A stretch of 64,000 nt of DNA from Negativicutes bacterium. GTDB taxonomy: Bacteria; Bacillota_C; Negativicutes; Acidaminococcales; Acidaminococcaceae. The stretch is taken from contig RZYP01000005.1 of the NCBI GenBank assembly GCA_009930275.1, positions 18,790 to 82,789 of the forward strand, given 5' to 3'. This document shows, piece after piece, positions 17,748-24,625 of the stretch. Every line of letters begins with the position of its first letter. The stretch's first letter is position 1. The notes under the pieces were generated by a model, which saw only the letters and a list, made by a program, of their open reading frames with translations, was not told the origin of the DNA and ran no database searches. Made by a program: the position numbers and the translations under genes.

Positions 17748-19907
17748 CTAGATAAGATTGCTTTCTTCCTGCATTCTTTCCGCTAAAAGCGAATATCTCT
17801 TTCTCATATCATCATTGCCAACAGCGGTATTGACTGCCGCGCGGCTGCCAACCAATATTACCCGCTGCTTTGCTCTCGTAACGCCCGTATAAAACAAGTT
17901 TCGCTGCAAAAGCATATAATGGCTCGAAACCAGCGGTATTATGACCGTGCGATACTCACTGCCCTGCGCCTTGTGAACGCTCATCGCATAAGCCAACTGC
18001 AGCTCATCGAGCTCGCTTGGTGCATAATCAACCCTCTCTCCTTCAGGTCTTTCGGGAAAAAGCACGCTGATATTACGTCCATTGATTCCAACAATTTTAC
18101 CTATATCTCCATTAAAGACTTCTTTTTCGTAATTGTTGCGAATCTGCATAACCTTGTCGCCAGTGCGCAACAAACCGCTTGGGGTTGCAATCTCATCCTT
18201 ACCCGGCTCCGGGGGGTTCATTCTTTCCTGAAGCAATTTGTTAAGGTTTGCGACGCCACAAGGGTTTTTATGCATGGGTGATAGCACTTGTACTGCTTCC
18301 CAGCCTTCACTGCGAGTAGTTTCCTCATATTTCTCAACCACATATTCGGCAGCCGCCGTTTCATTATCGAATTCAGCAAAACAAAAATCGCTGTCGCTTT
18401 CGCACTTAGGTTCCAGGCCCCGGTTAATCCTATGCGCGTTCATAACGATCGGGCTTAAGGCCGCCTGACGAAAAATACTGTTTAACCGAACAACCGGCAT
18501 CATTTTGCTGCGAATGATGTCCTTTAATACTGTTCCGGGACCAACTGAGGGCAGCTGATCTACATCGCCAACAAGGATTAAGCGACAGCCAACGGATACC
18601 GCCTTCAGTAAGTTCTGAGCAAGGCTGATATCAAGCATCGAAGCCTCGTCAATGATAATGGCATCCGCTTCGAGAGGATTGTCCTCATTGCGTCCAAAAA
18701 AGTATGTGTCGCCATTAGGAGTATATTCCAACATTCTGTGCACAGTTGCTGCAGGGTGACCGGCAGATTCTGCCAATCGGCGTGCGGCACGCCCTGTTGG
18801 CGCTGCCAACATTATCTTACAGCCAGCTTTTGCTAAAACTGCCAATATTCCTTTAACCACGGTTGTTTTACCGGTACCGGGACCACCGGTCAATATGAAA
18901 ACACCGTGTTCCAATGACGCTCTAATGGCTTCAACTTGCGCCTCCGCTAGTTGAAGGCCGGCCTCTTTTTCCCACTGTTCGATTATCTTCTGATAATCTA
19001 CACGCCATATTCTATTTACTTTATCACGTAGATAAAGCAACCTGCGGGCGACTCCTGTTTCAGCACGATAAAGGTACTCAGGATAAACTAGCCTTACTCC
19101 CCCCAATTCCTCCGTCCTCAGCAAATCTTCAGCAATTAGTTTCTTGAAAATATCATATACCTCAGAATACTCTATCAGCAAAAGACGAGCTGTTTCGGCA
19201 AGTAACTTTTCCTCAGGCAAGCAAGTATGTCCGGCAGAAGCTGCCTGAGTCAGTGCAAACTCAATACCTGCCTTAATCCTATCCGGGTGCCCGGCCTGCA
19301 AGCCCATCGTCACAGCCAGCCTATCCGCCGTCTTAAAACCAATTCCGACAACATCAGTCGCCAGGCAATAAGGATTCGTTTCTATTCTCCGCAAAGCGGT
19401 AGCACCATATTTTGCCTTTATCTTTGGTGCATAGTTTGAACTGATACCATGCTCCTCTAAAAACAGCATCAATTCTTTCATATCCGAAAGTTCTGCATAG
19501 GAGGAGGCAATAGTCTTTGCCTTCTTTGTCCCAATCCCAACTACTTCGGTTAAGCGGTGAGGGTCTTCTCCCAAGACTTTCAGCGTATCTGCTCCGAACT
19601 GCTCGACTATTCTGGCCGCCATTGATTTGCCAACCCCATGTATTGCACCAGAACCTAAAAACCGCTCAATTCCGACAACGGATGACGGTTGCAGCGTTTG
19701 GCAAACAGAAGCTTGAAACTGCTTGCCAAACCTCGGATGCTCCGACCAGCGCCCGATTAATTTGACCTGTTCTCCTAAAAAGGGTGGTAATCCCTTATAA
19801 ACTACCGATACCTTTTCCATGCGCCCACTGCGAACCCTGAAAACAGAAAATTTACCATCGTTTGCTTGGAAAACTATATTCTCTATTGTCGCTTCCAACT
19901 CATCCAT
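17748..19907 (-). CDS. recD2: ATP-dependent DNA helicase RecD2
   Basis: 719 aa from the ATG at 19907 (MDELEATIENIVFQ), with GGTGGTG about 6 bases upstream; the longer frame to 20024 runs through the divergent promoter and is unlikely. Helix-hairpin-helix-like repeats fill the N-terminal third (VVGIGTKKAKTIA, VVGIGFKTADRLA). The SF1B helicase core follows with Walker A LTGGPGTGKTTVVKG (about residue 342), Walker B IIDEASMLD, LVGDVDQLPSVG and the motif VI region YTGVTRAKQRVILVG. RecD2 is a 5'-3' helicase of DNA repair that works without RecBC. Confidence 0.95.
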   Translation of the reverse strand: MDELEATIENIVFQANDGKFSVFRVRSGRMEKVSVVYKGLPPFLGEQVKLIGRWSEHPRFGKQFQASVCQTLQPSSVVGIERFLGSGAIHGVGKSMAARIVEQFGADTLKVLGEDPHRLTEVVGIGTKKAKTIASSYAELSDMKELMLFLEEHGISSNYAPKIKAKYGATALRRIETNPYCLATDVVGIGFKTADRLAVTMGLQAGHPDRIKAGIEFALTQAASAGHTCLPEEKLLAETARLLLIEYSEVYDIFKKLIAEDLLRTEELGGVRLVYPEYLYRAETGVARRLLYLRDKVNRIWRVDYQKIIEQWEKEAGLQLAEAQVEAIRASLEHGVFILTGGPGTGKTTVVKGILAVLAKAGCKIMLAAPTGRAARRLAESAGHPAATVHRMLEYTPNGDTYFFGRNEDNPLEADAIIIDEASMLDISLAQNLLKAVSVGCRLILVGDVDQLPSVGPGTVLKDIIRSKMMPVVRLNSIFRQAALSPIVMNAHRINRGLEPKCESDSDFCFAEFDNETAAAEYVVEKYEETTRSEGWEAVQVLSPMHKNPCGVANLNKLLQERMNPPEPGKDEIATPSGLLRTGDKVMQIRNNYEKEVFNGDIGKIVGINGRNISVLFPERPEGERVDYAPSELDELQLAYAMSVHKAQGSEYRTVIIPLVSSHYMLLQRNLFYTGVTRAKQRVILVGSRAAVNTAVGNDDMRKRYSLLAERMQEESNLI

Positions 19908-19968
19908 AATTATCACCACCGTTGCCGAACTTATGTTCTTTATTATAGCATACTTCAAAGGCCTCATT

Positions 19969-19997
19969 TTGACATTCCACGGCCAATACGCTATAAT
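19969..19997 (+). promoter_or_regulatory. Consensus sigma-A promoter of the SpeD-like operon
   Basis: TTGACA (19969-19974), 17-base spacer, TATAAT (19992-19997): a perfect match to both hexamers, 45 bases before the GTG at 20042. A TATAAT on the opposite strand (19947-19942) may serve recD2. Confidence 0.9.
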
Positions 19998-20041
19998 AGA
20001 GCGAAACTTAGATATATTATACATTTGGAAGGAGTTTTCCC

Positions 20042-20500
20042 GTGAAATTTAAAGGCACGCAAATCGTTATAGATATGTACAGCTGCAAAGATGAAATAGT
20101 CTCCGATTGTAAAAAAGTCGAGGCAATTTTACAGAAAGCAGTAGAAGATTATAAAATTGGTGCATATTCCATCTGCTATAATCTTGATGATAATGGTGAA
20201 TATTCCTTCAGTATTCCTTGCAAGCGAGGACACATAAATTTGCATGTCTACCCAGAACTCGATTTTGCAGCTATCGACATTTTCACCTGCAACGATGAAG
20301 CCGACCCCGATCGTTTGGCCAATTTTCTTAAAAAACAATTTTCCCCGGATAAATCGAAAATAACCTTTTTGCAACGCGGTGACTTCGGTTCTCAAAATGA
20401 CATGAAGCCAAGGCGCAAATCACAGGTTAAAACAATACACCGTGCCAGGAATGCCGGCAACAGACTTTTGAGAATAGTGATGAAGCCAAAATCGGAATAA
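20042..20500 (+). CDS. AdoMet decarboxylase-like protein lacking the pyruvoyl serine
   Basis: 152 aa from a GTG with GGAAGGAG 7 bases upstream. Residues 5-115 follow the bacterial SpeH/SpeD fold (MYSCKDE, then HINLHVYPE, AAIDIFTCN, DPDRLANFL, RGDFG). In active enzymes a Glu-Ser-His lies before the second strand and the Ser becomes the pyruvoyl cofactor. Here the positions are Arg62-Gly63-His64, while His68 and Cys83 are kept at the same numbering. It therefore should not self-cleave or decarboxylate. A basic tail (about 120-152, KPRRKSQVK) is extra. First gene of a three-gene operon; no speE is nearby. Function unknown. Confidence 0.8.
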   Translation: MKFKGTQIVIDMYSCKDEIVSDCKKVEAILQKAVEDYKIGAYSICYNLDDNGEYSFSIPCKRGHINLHVYPELDFAAIDIFTCNDEADPDRLANFLKKQFSPDKSKITFLQRGDFGSQNDMKPRRKSQVKTIHRARNAGNRLLRIVMKPKSE

Positions 20501-20534
20501 TTGACCGGTTAGATTAGAATTTCAGGAGGCAGCA

Positions 20535-21224
20535 ATGAAATATTTGTTCTGGGACATCGACGGCACTCTTCTTCTCTCTGCCCGTGCCGGCATAGATGCT
20601 CTCAAAGAAGCTATACGTATCCGCTATAATAACAGCGATTTTAATTTCTCTCATGAACTTGCCGGCTGTACAGATTCTCATATAATTAAAACCGCTATTA
20701 CAGATTTGAAGGGAAGCTGCCGAGCTTCTGACGCCGCAGGTTTATTAATTTTGTATCACAGACTTTTACCGGATTCCCTTAAATCACACCCTGGGTACCT
20801 TCTGCCAAATGTCAAAAATGTTTTAACCTATTTGAACCAGAACGATACCGGCTATACTTCGGCTCTTTTAACGGGAAACGCGGGACATGCTGCGCATATG
20901 AAGTTAAAACACTATGGGATTGAGAGTTTCTTCGATTATAACCTCAGTGCCTTCGGTGAATTGAGCGAAGACCGCACGACACTGGCCAAAGTTGCTTTTC
21001 AAAGGCTTTATATTCAAAATCCGAATATAAAACCAGAAGAAATCACCATTATCGGCGACACGCCGCATGATATCAGATGTGCTCATGCGATTGGTGCCCG
21101 TTCTCTTATTATTCTGGCTGGTTCTTCTTATAGTGAAGATGATCTGAAAAAGCACAACCCGTGGAAAATGATCCCACAGCTTCCAGATAATTCGCAGGAC
21201 TTTCTGGCCGAATTGGCGGAATAG
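20535..21224 (+). CDS. HAD family hydrolase (phosphoglycolate phosphatase-like)
   Basis: 229 aa, with AGGAGG 5 bases before the ATG. HAD motif I is FWDIDGTLL (nucleophile Asp7), motif II LLTGNAG (about residue 115), and motif IV IIGDTPHDIRCA (about 176). A helical C1-type cap lies between motifs I and II. Such enzymes dephosphorylate small metabolites; the substrate cannot be read. It follows the SpeD-like gene by 34 bases and precedes the pentapeptide gene by 9, so the three are probably co-transcribed. Confidence 0.85.
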   Translation: MKYLFWDIDGTLLLSARAGIDALKEAIRIRYNNSDFNFSHELAGCTDSHIIKTAITDLKGSCRASDAAGLLILYHRLLPDSLKSHPGYLLPNVKNVLTYLNQNDTGYTSALLTGNAGHAAHMKLKHYGIESFFDYNLSAFGELSEDRTTLAKVAFQRLYIQNPNIKPEEITIIGDTPHDIRCAHAIGARSLIILAGSSYSEDDLKKHNPWKMIPQLPDNSQDFLAELAE

Positions 21225-21233
21225 GAGTTGGCT

Positions 21234-21977
21234 ATGAGAAAAAAGATGCTTGTTTTTACTTGTGTTTTAATGCTTAATTCAATGCCTGCACTTGCTTACA
21301 ATCAAGTTGATCTTGACAATCTGCTTAAAACGGGCAATTGCCCTCAAGGCGATCTTTCCGGGGCTCAATTGATTAACGCAAATTTGACTTATGCGGACTT
21401 GTCCGGTGCTGACCTTAGTTTTACAAACTTAGAAGGTGCTGACCTTGAAGGTGCTTCCTTCGCCGGTGCCAAATTAGTCAAGGCAAACCTGAAAAGGGTT
21501 TATGCCGAATGCGCCAATCTTTCCGGGGCTGATTTATCCCATGCCAACCTAAGAGATGCAATCTTTTCCCGTGCCAATTTTTCTGGAGCAAATGCCTTTC
21601 GCGCTAGCTTCAACCATACATTAATTGACTTCGCGTCTTTTCGTTCCGCTAATGCTCAGGAAGCGACCTTCGATTATGCTGACGGTTACTTTACTGACTT
21701 TGGAACTGCCAATCTGGCAAATTCCTGGTTTTACCAATCTGATTTACGCAAAGCTGATTTTTCCTCCGCAAATTTGTATAACGCGAAACTGCAAAAAGCT
21801 GATTTGACCGAAGCTAATCTGCGCAGCGCAAATCTTACTAACAGCATTTTGCGTGACGCAAATTTATCAAAAGCAAACCTTGACTGTGCCACACTCGAAA
21901 ATGCAAATATGATTGGCGCCAAAACTGACGAAACCCGTTTTGGCAAAGCCATTATGAGCAATATTAAAATTAAGTAG
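21234..21977 (+). CDS. Exported pentapeptide-repeat protein
   Basis: 247 aa from the ATG at 21234 (GGAG 5 bases upstream; an in-frame TTG at 21228 is less likely). A signal peptide (about 1-23, ending PALA) is followed by LDNLLKTGNCPQGDLSG. From about residue 38 to the end there are roughly forty A(D/N)LXX pentapeptides, which should form a right-handed quadrilateral beta-helix. Export sets it apart from cytoplasmic Qnr/MfpA-type gyrase mimics. Similar short exported repeat proteins exist in cyanobacteria and Firmicutes without a proven role. The last gene of its operon. Confidence 0.88.
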   Translation: MRKKMLVFTCVLMLNSMPALAYNQVDLDNLLKTGNCPQGDLSGAQLINANLTYADLSGADLSFTNLEGADLEGASFAGAKLVKANLKRVYAECANLSGADLSHANLRDAIFSRANFSGANAFRASFNHTLIDFASFRSANAQEATFDYADGYFTDFGTANLANSWFYQSDLRKADFSSANLYNAKLQKADLTEANLRSANLTNSILRDANLSKANLDCATLENANMIGAKTDETRFGKAIMSNIKIK

Positions 21978-21987
21978 CTAAATAAAT

Positions 21988-22027
21988 AAAAAAGGCTGTA
22001 TATACTATCGTATATACAGCCTTTTTT
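21988..22027. terminator. Bidirectional terminator between pentapeptide gene and AICAR transformylase
   Basis: A perfect 18-bp palindrome (AAAAAAGGCTGTATATAC, loop TATC, then its complement ending in six T) gives a U tract on both strands for convergent genes. Confidence 0.95.
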
Positions 22028-22028
22028 A

Positions 22029-23204
22029 TTAATGATGGAACAGTCTCAAACCAGTAAAGGCCATGGCCATATTATATTTATCGCATGTTTCGATAACATT
22101 ATCATCACGAATTGAACCGCCGGCCTGCGCAATAAACTCAACACCGCTGCGATGGGCTCGCTCTATATTGTCGCCAAAAGGGAAAAAGGCATCAGAACCA
22201 AGAGCCACGCCTTTTAAGGTTGCCAACCACGCCTTCTTTTCTTCCCTGCTTAAGCGTTCCGGTTTTTCCGTGAAAAATCTTTCCCAAACGCCATCTGCCA
22301 AAACATCCATATCGTCTTCGGAAATATAAACATCTATCGTATTATCCCTGTCCGGGCGGCCGATGCTGTCTTTAAAGGGCAAGGATAAAACCTTCGGATT
22401 CTGGCGTAAATACCAGTTATCTGCTTTGCTTCCCGCCAAACGCGTACAATGTACACGGGACTGCTGGCCGGCGCCGATTCCTATCGCCTGTCCGTCTTTT
22501 ACATAACAGACAGAATTGGACTGCGTATACTTCAGGGTAATCAAGGAAATAAGAAGATCCCTGGCCGCACTTGCAGGAATTTCCTTGTTGGCAGTCGGTC
22601 TGTTTGCAAAAAGTTCTTCAGTAATTTTCACTTCGTTACGACCCTGCTCAAAGGTTATGCCAAAAACATCCTTGCTTTCGACAGGTTCAGGTACATAGTT
22701 GGGATCTATCTTTATAACGTTATATGTCCCTTTGCGTTTCGTCTTGAGAATTTCCAATGCTTTATCAGTATATCCGGGAGCGATAACTCCGTCGGAAACT
22801 TCTCGGGCAAGCATTTTTGCTGTTTGTTCGTCGCAGATATCAGAAAGAGCTACAAAATCACCATAAGAAGACATTCTATCCGCACCACGCGCCCTGGCAT
22901 AGGCATTGGCCAAAGGTGACAATTCTAAATCGTCGACATAATAAATCTTTTTCAATACATCCGACAATGGCAAGCCAACGGCCGCACCCGCCGGGCTGAC
23001 ATGTTTAAAAGACGCCGCTGCGGGAAGCCCAGTAGCCTCTTTCAATTCCTTAACCAATTGCCAGCTGTTAAAAGCGTCAAGAAAATTAATGTAACCAGGC
23101 CGTCCATTCAACACCTCTACCGGCAAGTCGCTGCCATTCTTCATGTATATGCGCGCCGGATCTTGATTAGGGTTGCAGCCGTACTTTAATTTAAGTTCTT
23201 TCAT
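22029..23204 (-). CDS. purH: AICAR transformylase, standalone (no IMP cyclohydrolase domain)
   Basis: 391 aa. The product matches the AICAR formyltransferase half of PurH: FKHVSPAGAAVG (about residues 66-77) carries the Lys-His pair of the active site, and SNSVCYVKDGQAIGIGAGQQSR is the conserved central block. The N-terminal MGS-like IMP cyclohydrolase domain of the usual 510-530 aa PurH is absent. The start at 23204 has AAGGAGG 8 bases before it and lies right behind a ZTP riboswitch, so the gene is not a truncation. It transfers formyl from 10-formyl-THF to AICAR in purine synthesis; ring closure must be encoded elsewhere. Confidence 0.9.
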   Translation of the reverse strand: MKELKLKYGCNPNQDPARIYMKNGSDLPVEVLNGRPGYINFLDAFNSWQLVKELKEATGLPAAASFKHVSPAGAAVGLPLSDVLKKIYYVDDLELSPLANAYARARGADRMSSYGDFVALSDICDEQTAKMLAREVSDGVIAPGYTDKALEILKTKRKGTYNVIKIDPNYVPEPVESKDVFGITFEQGRNEVKITEELFANRPTANKEIPASAARDLLISLITLKYTQSNSVCYVKDGQAIGIGAGQQSRVHCTRLAGSKADNWYLRQNPKVLSLPFKDSIGRPDRDNTIDVYISEDDMDVLADGVWERFFTEKPERLSREEKKAWLATLKGVALGSDAFFPFGDNIERAHRSGVEFIAQAGGSIRDDNVIETCDKYNMAMAFTGLRLFHH

Positions 23205-23228
23205 CAGGTATTCCTCCTTCTTTATATG

Positions 23229-23328
23229 AAAAAAGCCGCCAATCCAGGCTGCTTTTGCCCAGACGGTCGGCCGCTACCAGTCATACTCCATGTGGTTATC
23301 CACTTCCGTCAGTTATATGACTTCTCTA
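23229..23328 (-). ncRNA. ZTP (pfl) riboswitch with terminator, upstream of AICAR transformylase
   Basis: The aptamer spans about 23325-23257 on the minus strand. Recognised elements are GACTGGTAGCGG and the strongly conserved CCGACCGTCTGGGC near its 3' end, after a GTGGATAACCAC-type helix. A terminator-like hairpin follows (AGCAGCC with GGCGGCT around TGGATT, then six T, about 23255-23226). Known ZTP riboswitches sense ZTP/AICAR accumulating when 10-formyl-THF is short and turn on downstream genes. That fits the AICAR transformylase behind it. Control is probably by transcription termination. Confidence 0.9.
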
Positions 23329-23334
23329 GCTTCG

Positions 23335-23363
23335 ATTATACATTTCACTACCTTCTTTGTCAA
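23335..23363 (-). promoter_or_regulatory. Consensus promoter of the ZTP riboswitch/purH unit
   Basis: Minus strand TTGACA (23363-23358), 17-base spacer, TATAAT (23340-23335). The predicted start near 23328 leaves a 124-nt leader holding the riboswitch. Confidence 0.9.
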
Positions 23364-23450
23364 TCAGAAGAAAGGGGCGCAACAACTTATCTATATCTAT
23401 TAAATTATAGGCCACATTAGCAAGTTATGGTTTTCTATCGGGCAATTGGC

Positions 23451-23545
23451 AAAGAGTTCCTCTGGCCGCTTCCACACGCGACGATCCGCCTGCAAGCAGT
23501 CGGTCGCTGATGTGCAGCAGGCCCGTCACTTCTTTGTCCCTTGCC
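23451..23545 (+). repeat. Structured intergenic repeat, copy A
   Basis: 95 bp, about 92 percent identical (8 differences) to 45049-45143 in the same orientation. It lies between the purH promoter and the radical SAM gene. CAAAGA (23450-23455) can pair with TCTTTG (23531-23536), GGCC with GGCC, and inside GCGAC with GTCGC. The differences at the outer positions from copy B preserve pairing. No ORF is supported in it. It looks like a dispersed palindromic repeat of the genome or a small RNA family. Confidence 0.75.
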
Positions 23546-23693
23546 ACTCTCTGATTTATATTTTAGTTAACAACTTTTGGCACATAAAGTCATTTTCATC
23601 TTTACCTTAACTCTTGAAAAAATTGGTCTTTGCCTGCTGTAGCTTGTGTATTCTGTGTTACAATAATAATTATCCGAAGGGAGATGTTTTGGA

Positions 23694-24587
23694 ATGACTC
23701 TCTGTTATATATGTCCTCATCGCTGCGGCGTCGACCGCCCTGAAAACTTAGCCAGTGCTGGCACGTTTGGTTCCTGCGGCTGCGGTATGAAACCTATAGT
23801 AGCGCGCGCTGGCCTGCATATGTGGGAAGAGCCCTGCATAAGCGGCACACGCGGTTCAGGTACAGTTTTTTTCAGCGGCTGCAACCTGCATTGTGTCTTT
23901 TGCCAAAACCATGAAATCAGTTGTGAAGGCTTCGGCAAAGAAATAACCATAGAACGCCTGCAAGCAATATACAATGAACTTATTGCAAAAGGCGCCCATA
24001 ATATCAATCTGGTCACTCCGACGCACTTCACAAATGCTATTATCGAAAGCCTCCAGGAGAAATTGCCCGTGCCTGTCGTCTATAATACCAGCGGCTTCGA
24101 AACCGTCGATACATTGCGAAAATTACAGGGCAAGGTCCAAATCTACCTGCCCGACTTCAAATACTCTGATAATATCGCTGCCATCAAATACAGCAACGCA
24201 CCCGATTATTTCCGTATTGCCGCGGCAGCCATCAAAGAAATGTATCGCCAAACCGGTGACTACCATCTTGATGATGAGGGTATCCTGCAAAGCGGTGTGG
24301 TAGTCCGTCATCTTATTCTGCCAGGCAATATCGAAAACAGCAAGGGCGTCATTGATTGGGTAGCAAAAAACTTCAAGCAAGGGCAAATACTCTTCAGCCT
24401 CATGCACCAGTATATTCCTTGCGGCGACGCTTACAAGTATCCTGAAATTAACCGAAAGGTTTCCAAGGAGGAATACGAAGAAGTTGAAAACTACCTTTTT
24501 GCATCGGGCATCGAAGATGGCTTTGTGCAGGAGGAAGACGCTGCCAGTAATGAATTCGTGCCAATATTCGATGGCTCAGGCATATAA
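23694..24587 (+). CDS. Radical SAM protein, PflA-like (COG1313 type)
   Basis: 297 aa, with AAGGGAGATG upstream of the ATG. An N-terminal Cys-rich start (MTLCYICPHRCGVDR) leads to the radical SAM cluster motif CNLHCVFC (Cys-x3-Cys-x2-Cys, about residue 64), followed by NHEIS. Related proteins are annotated as pyruvate-formate-lyase-activating-enzyme homologues, but no glycyl radical enzyme is adjacent, so the target is unknown. The gene stands alone on the plus strand between two minus-strand units and ends at a bidirectional terminator. Confidence 0.85.
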   Translation: MTLCYICPHRCGVDRPENLASAGTFGSCGCGMKPIVARAGLHMWEEPCISGTRGSGTVFFSGCNLHCVFCQNHEISCEGFGKEITIERLQAIYNELIAKGAHNINLVTPTHFTNAIIESLQEKLPVPVVYNTSGFETVDTLRKLQGKVQIYLPDFKYSDNIAAIKYSNAPDYFRIAAAAIKEMYRQTGDYHLDDEGILQSGVVVRHLILPGNIENSKGVIDWVAKNFKQGQILFSLMHQYIPCGDAYKYPEINRKVSKEEYEEVENYLFASGIEDGFVQEEDAASNEFVPIFDGSGI

Positions 24588-24588
24588 A

Positions 24589-24619
24589 AATCCCGTCAAC
24601 ATTTTCTGTTGACGGGATT
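24589..24619. terminator. Bidirectional terminator between radical SAM gene and glmS
   Basis: AATCCCGTCAAC and GTTGACGGGATT form a perfect 12-bp stem with a 7-base loop. ACTTTTTT follows on the plus strand and TTTTTATATG on the minus strand. Confidence 0.92.
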
Positions 24620-24625
24620 ACTTTT

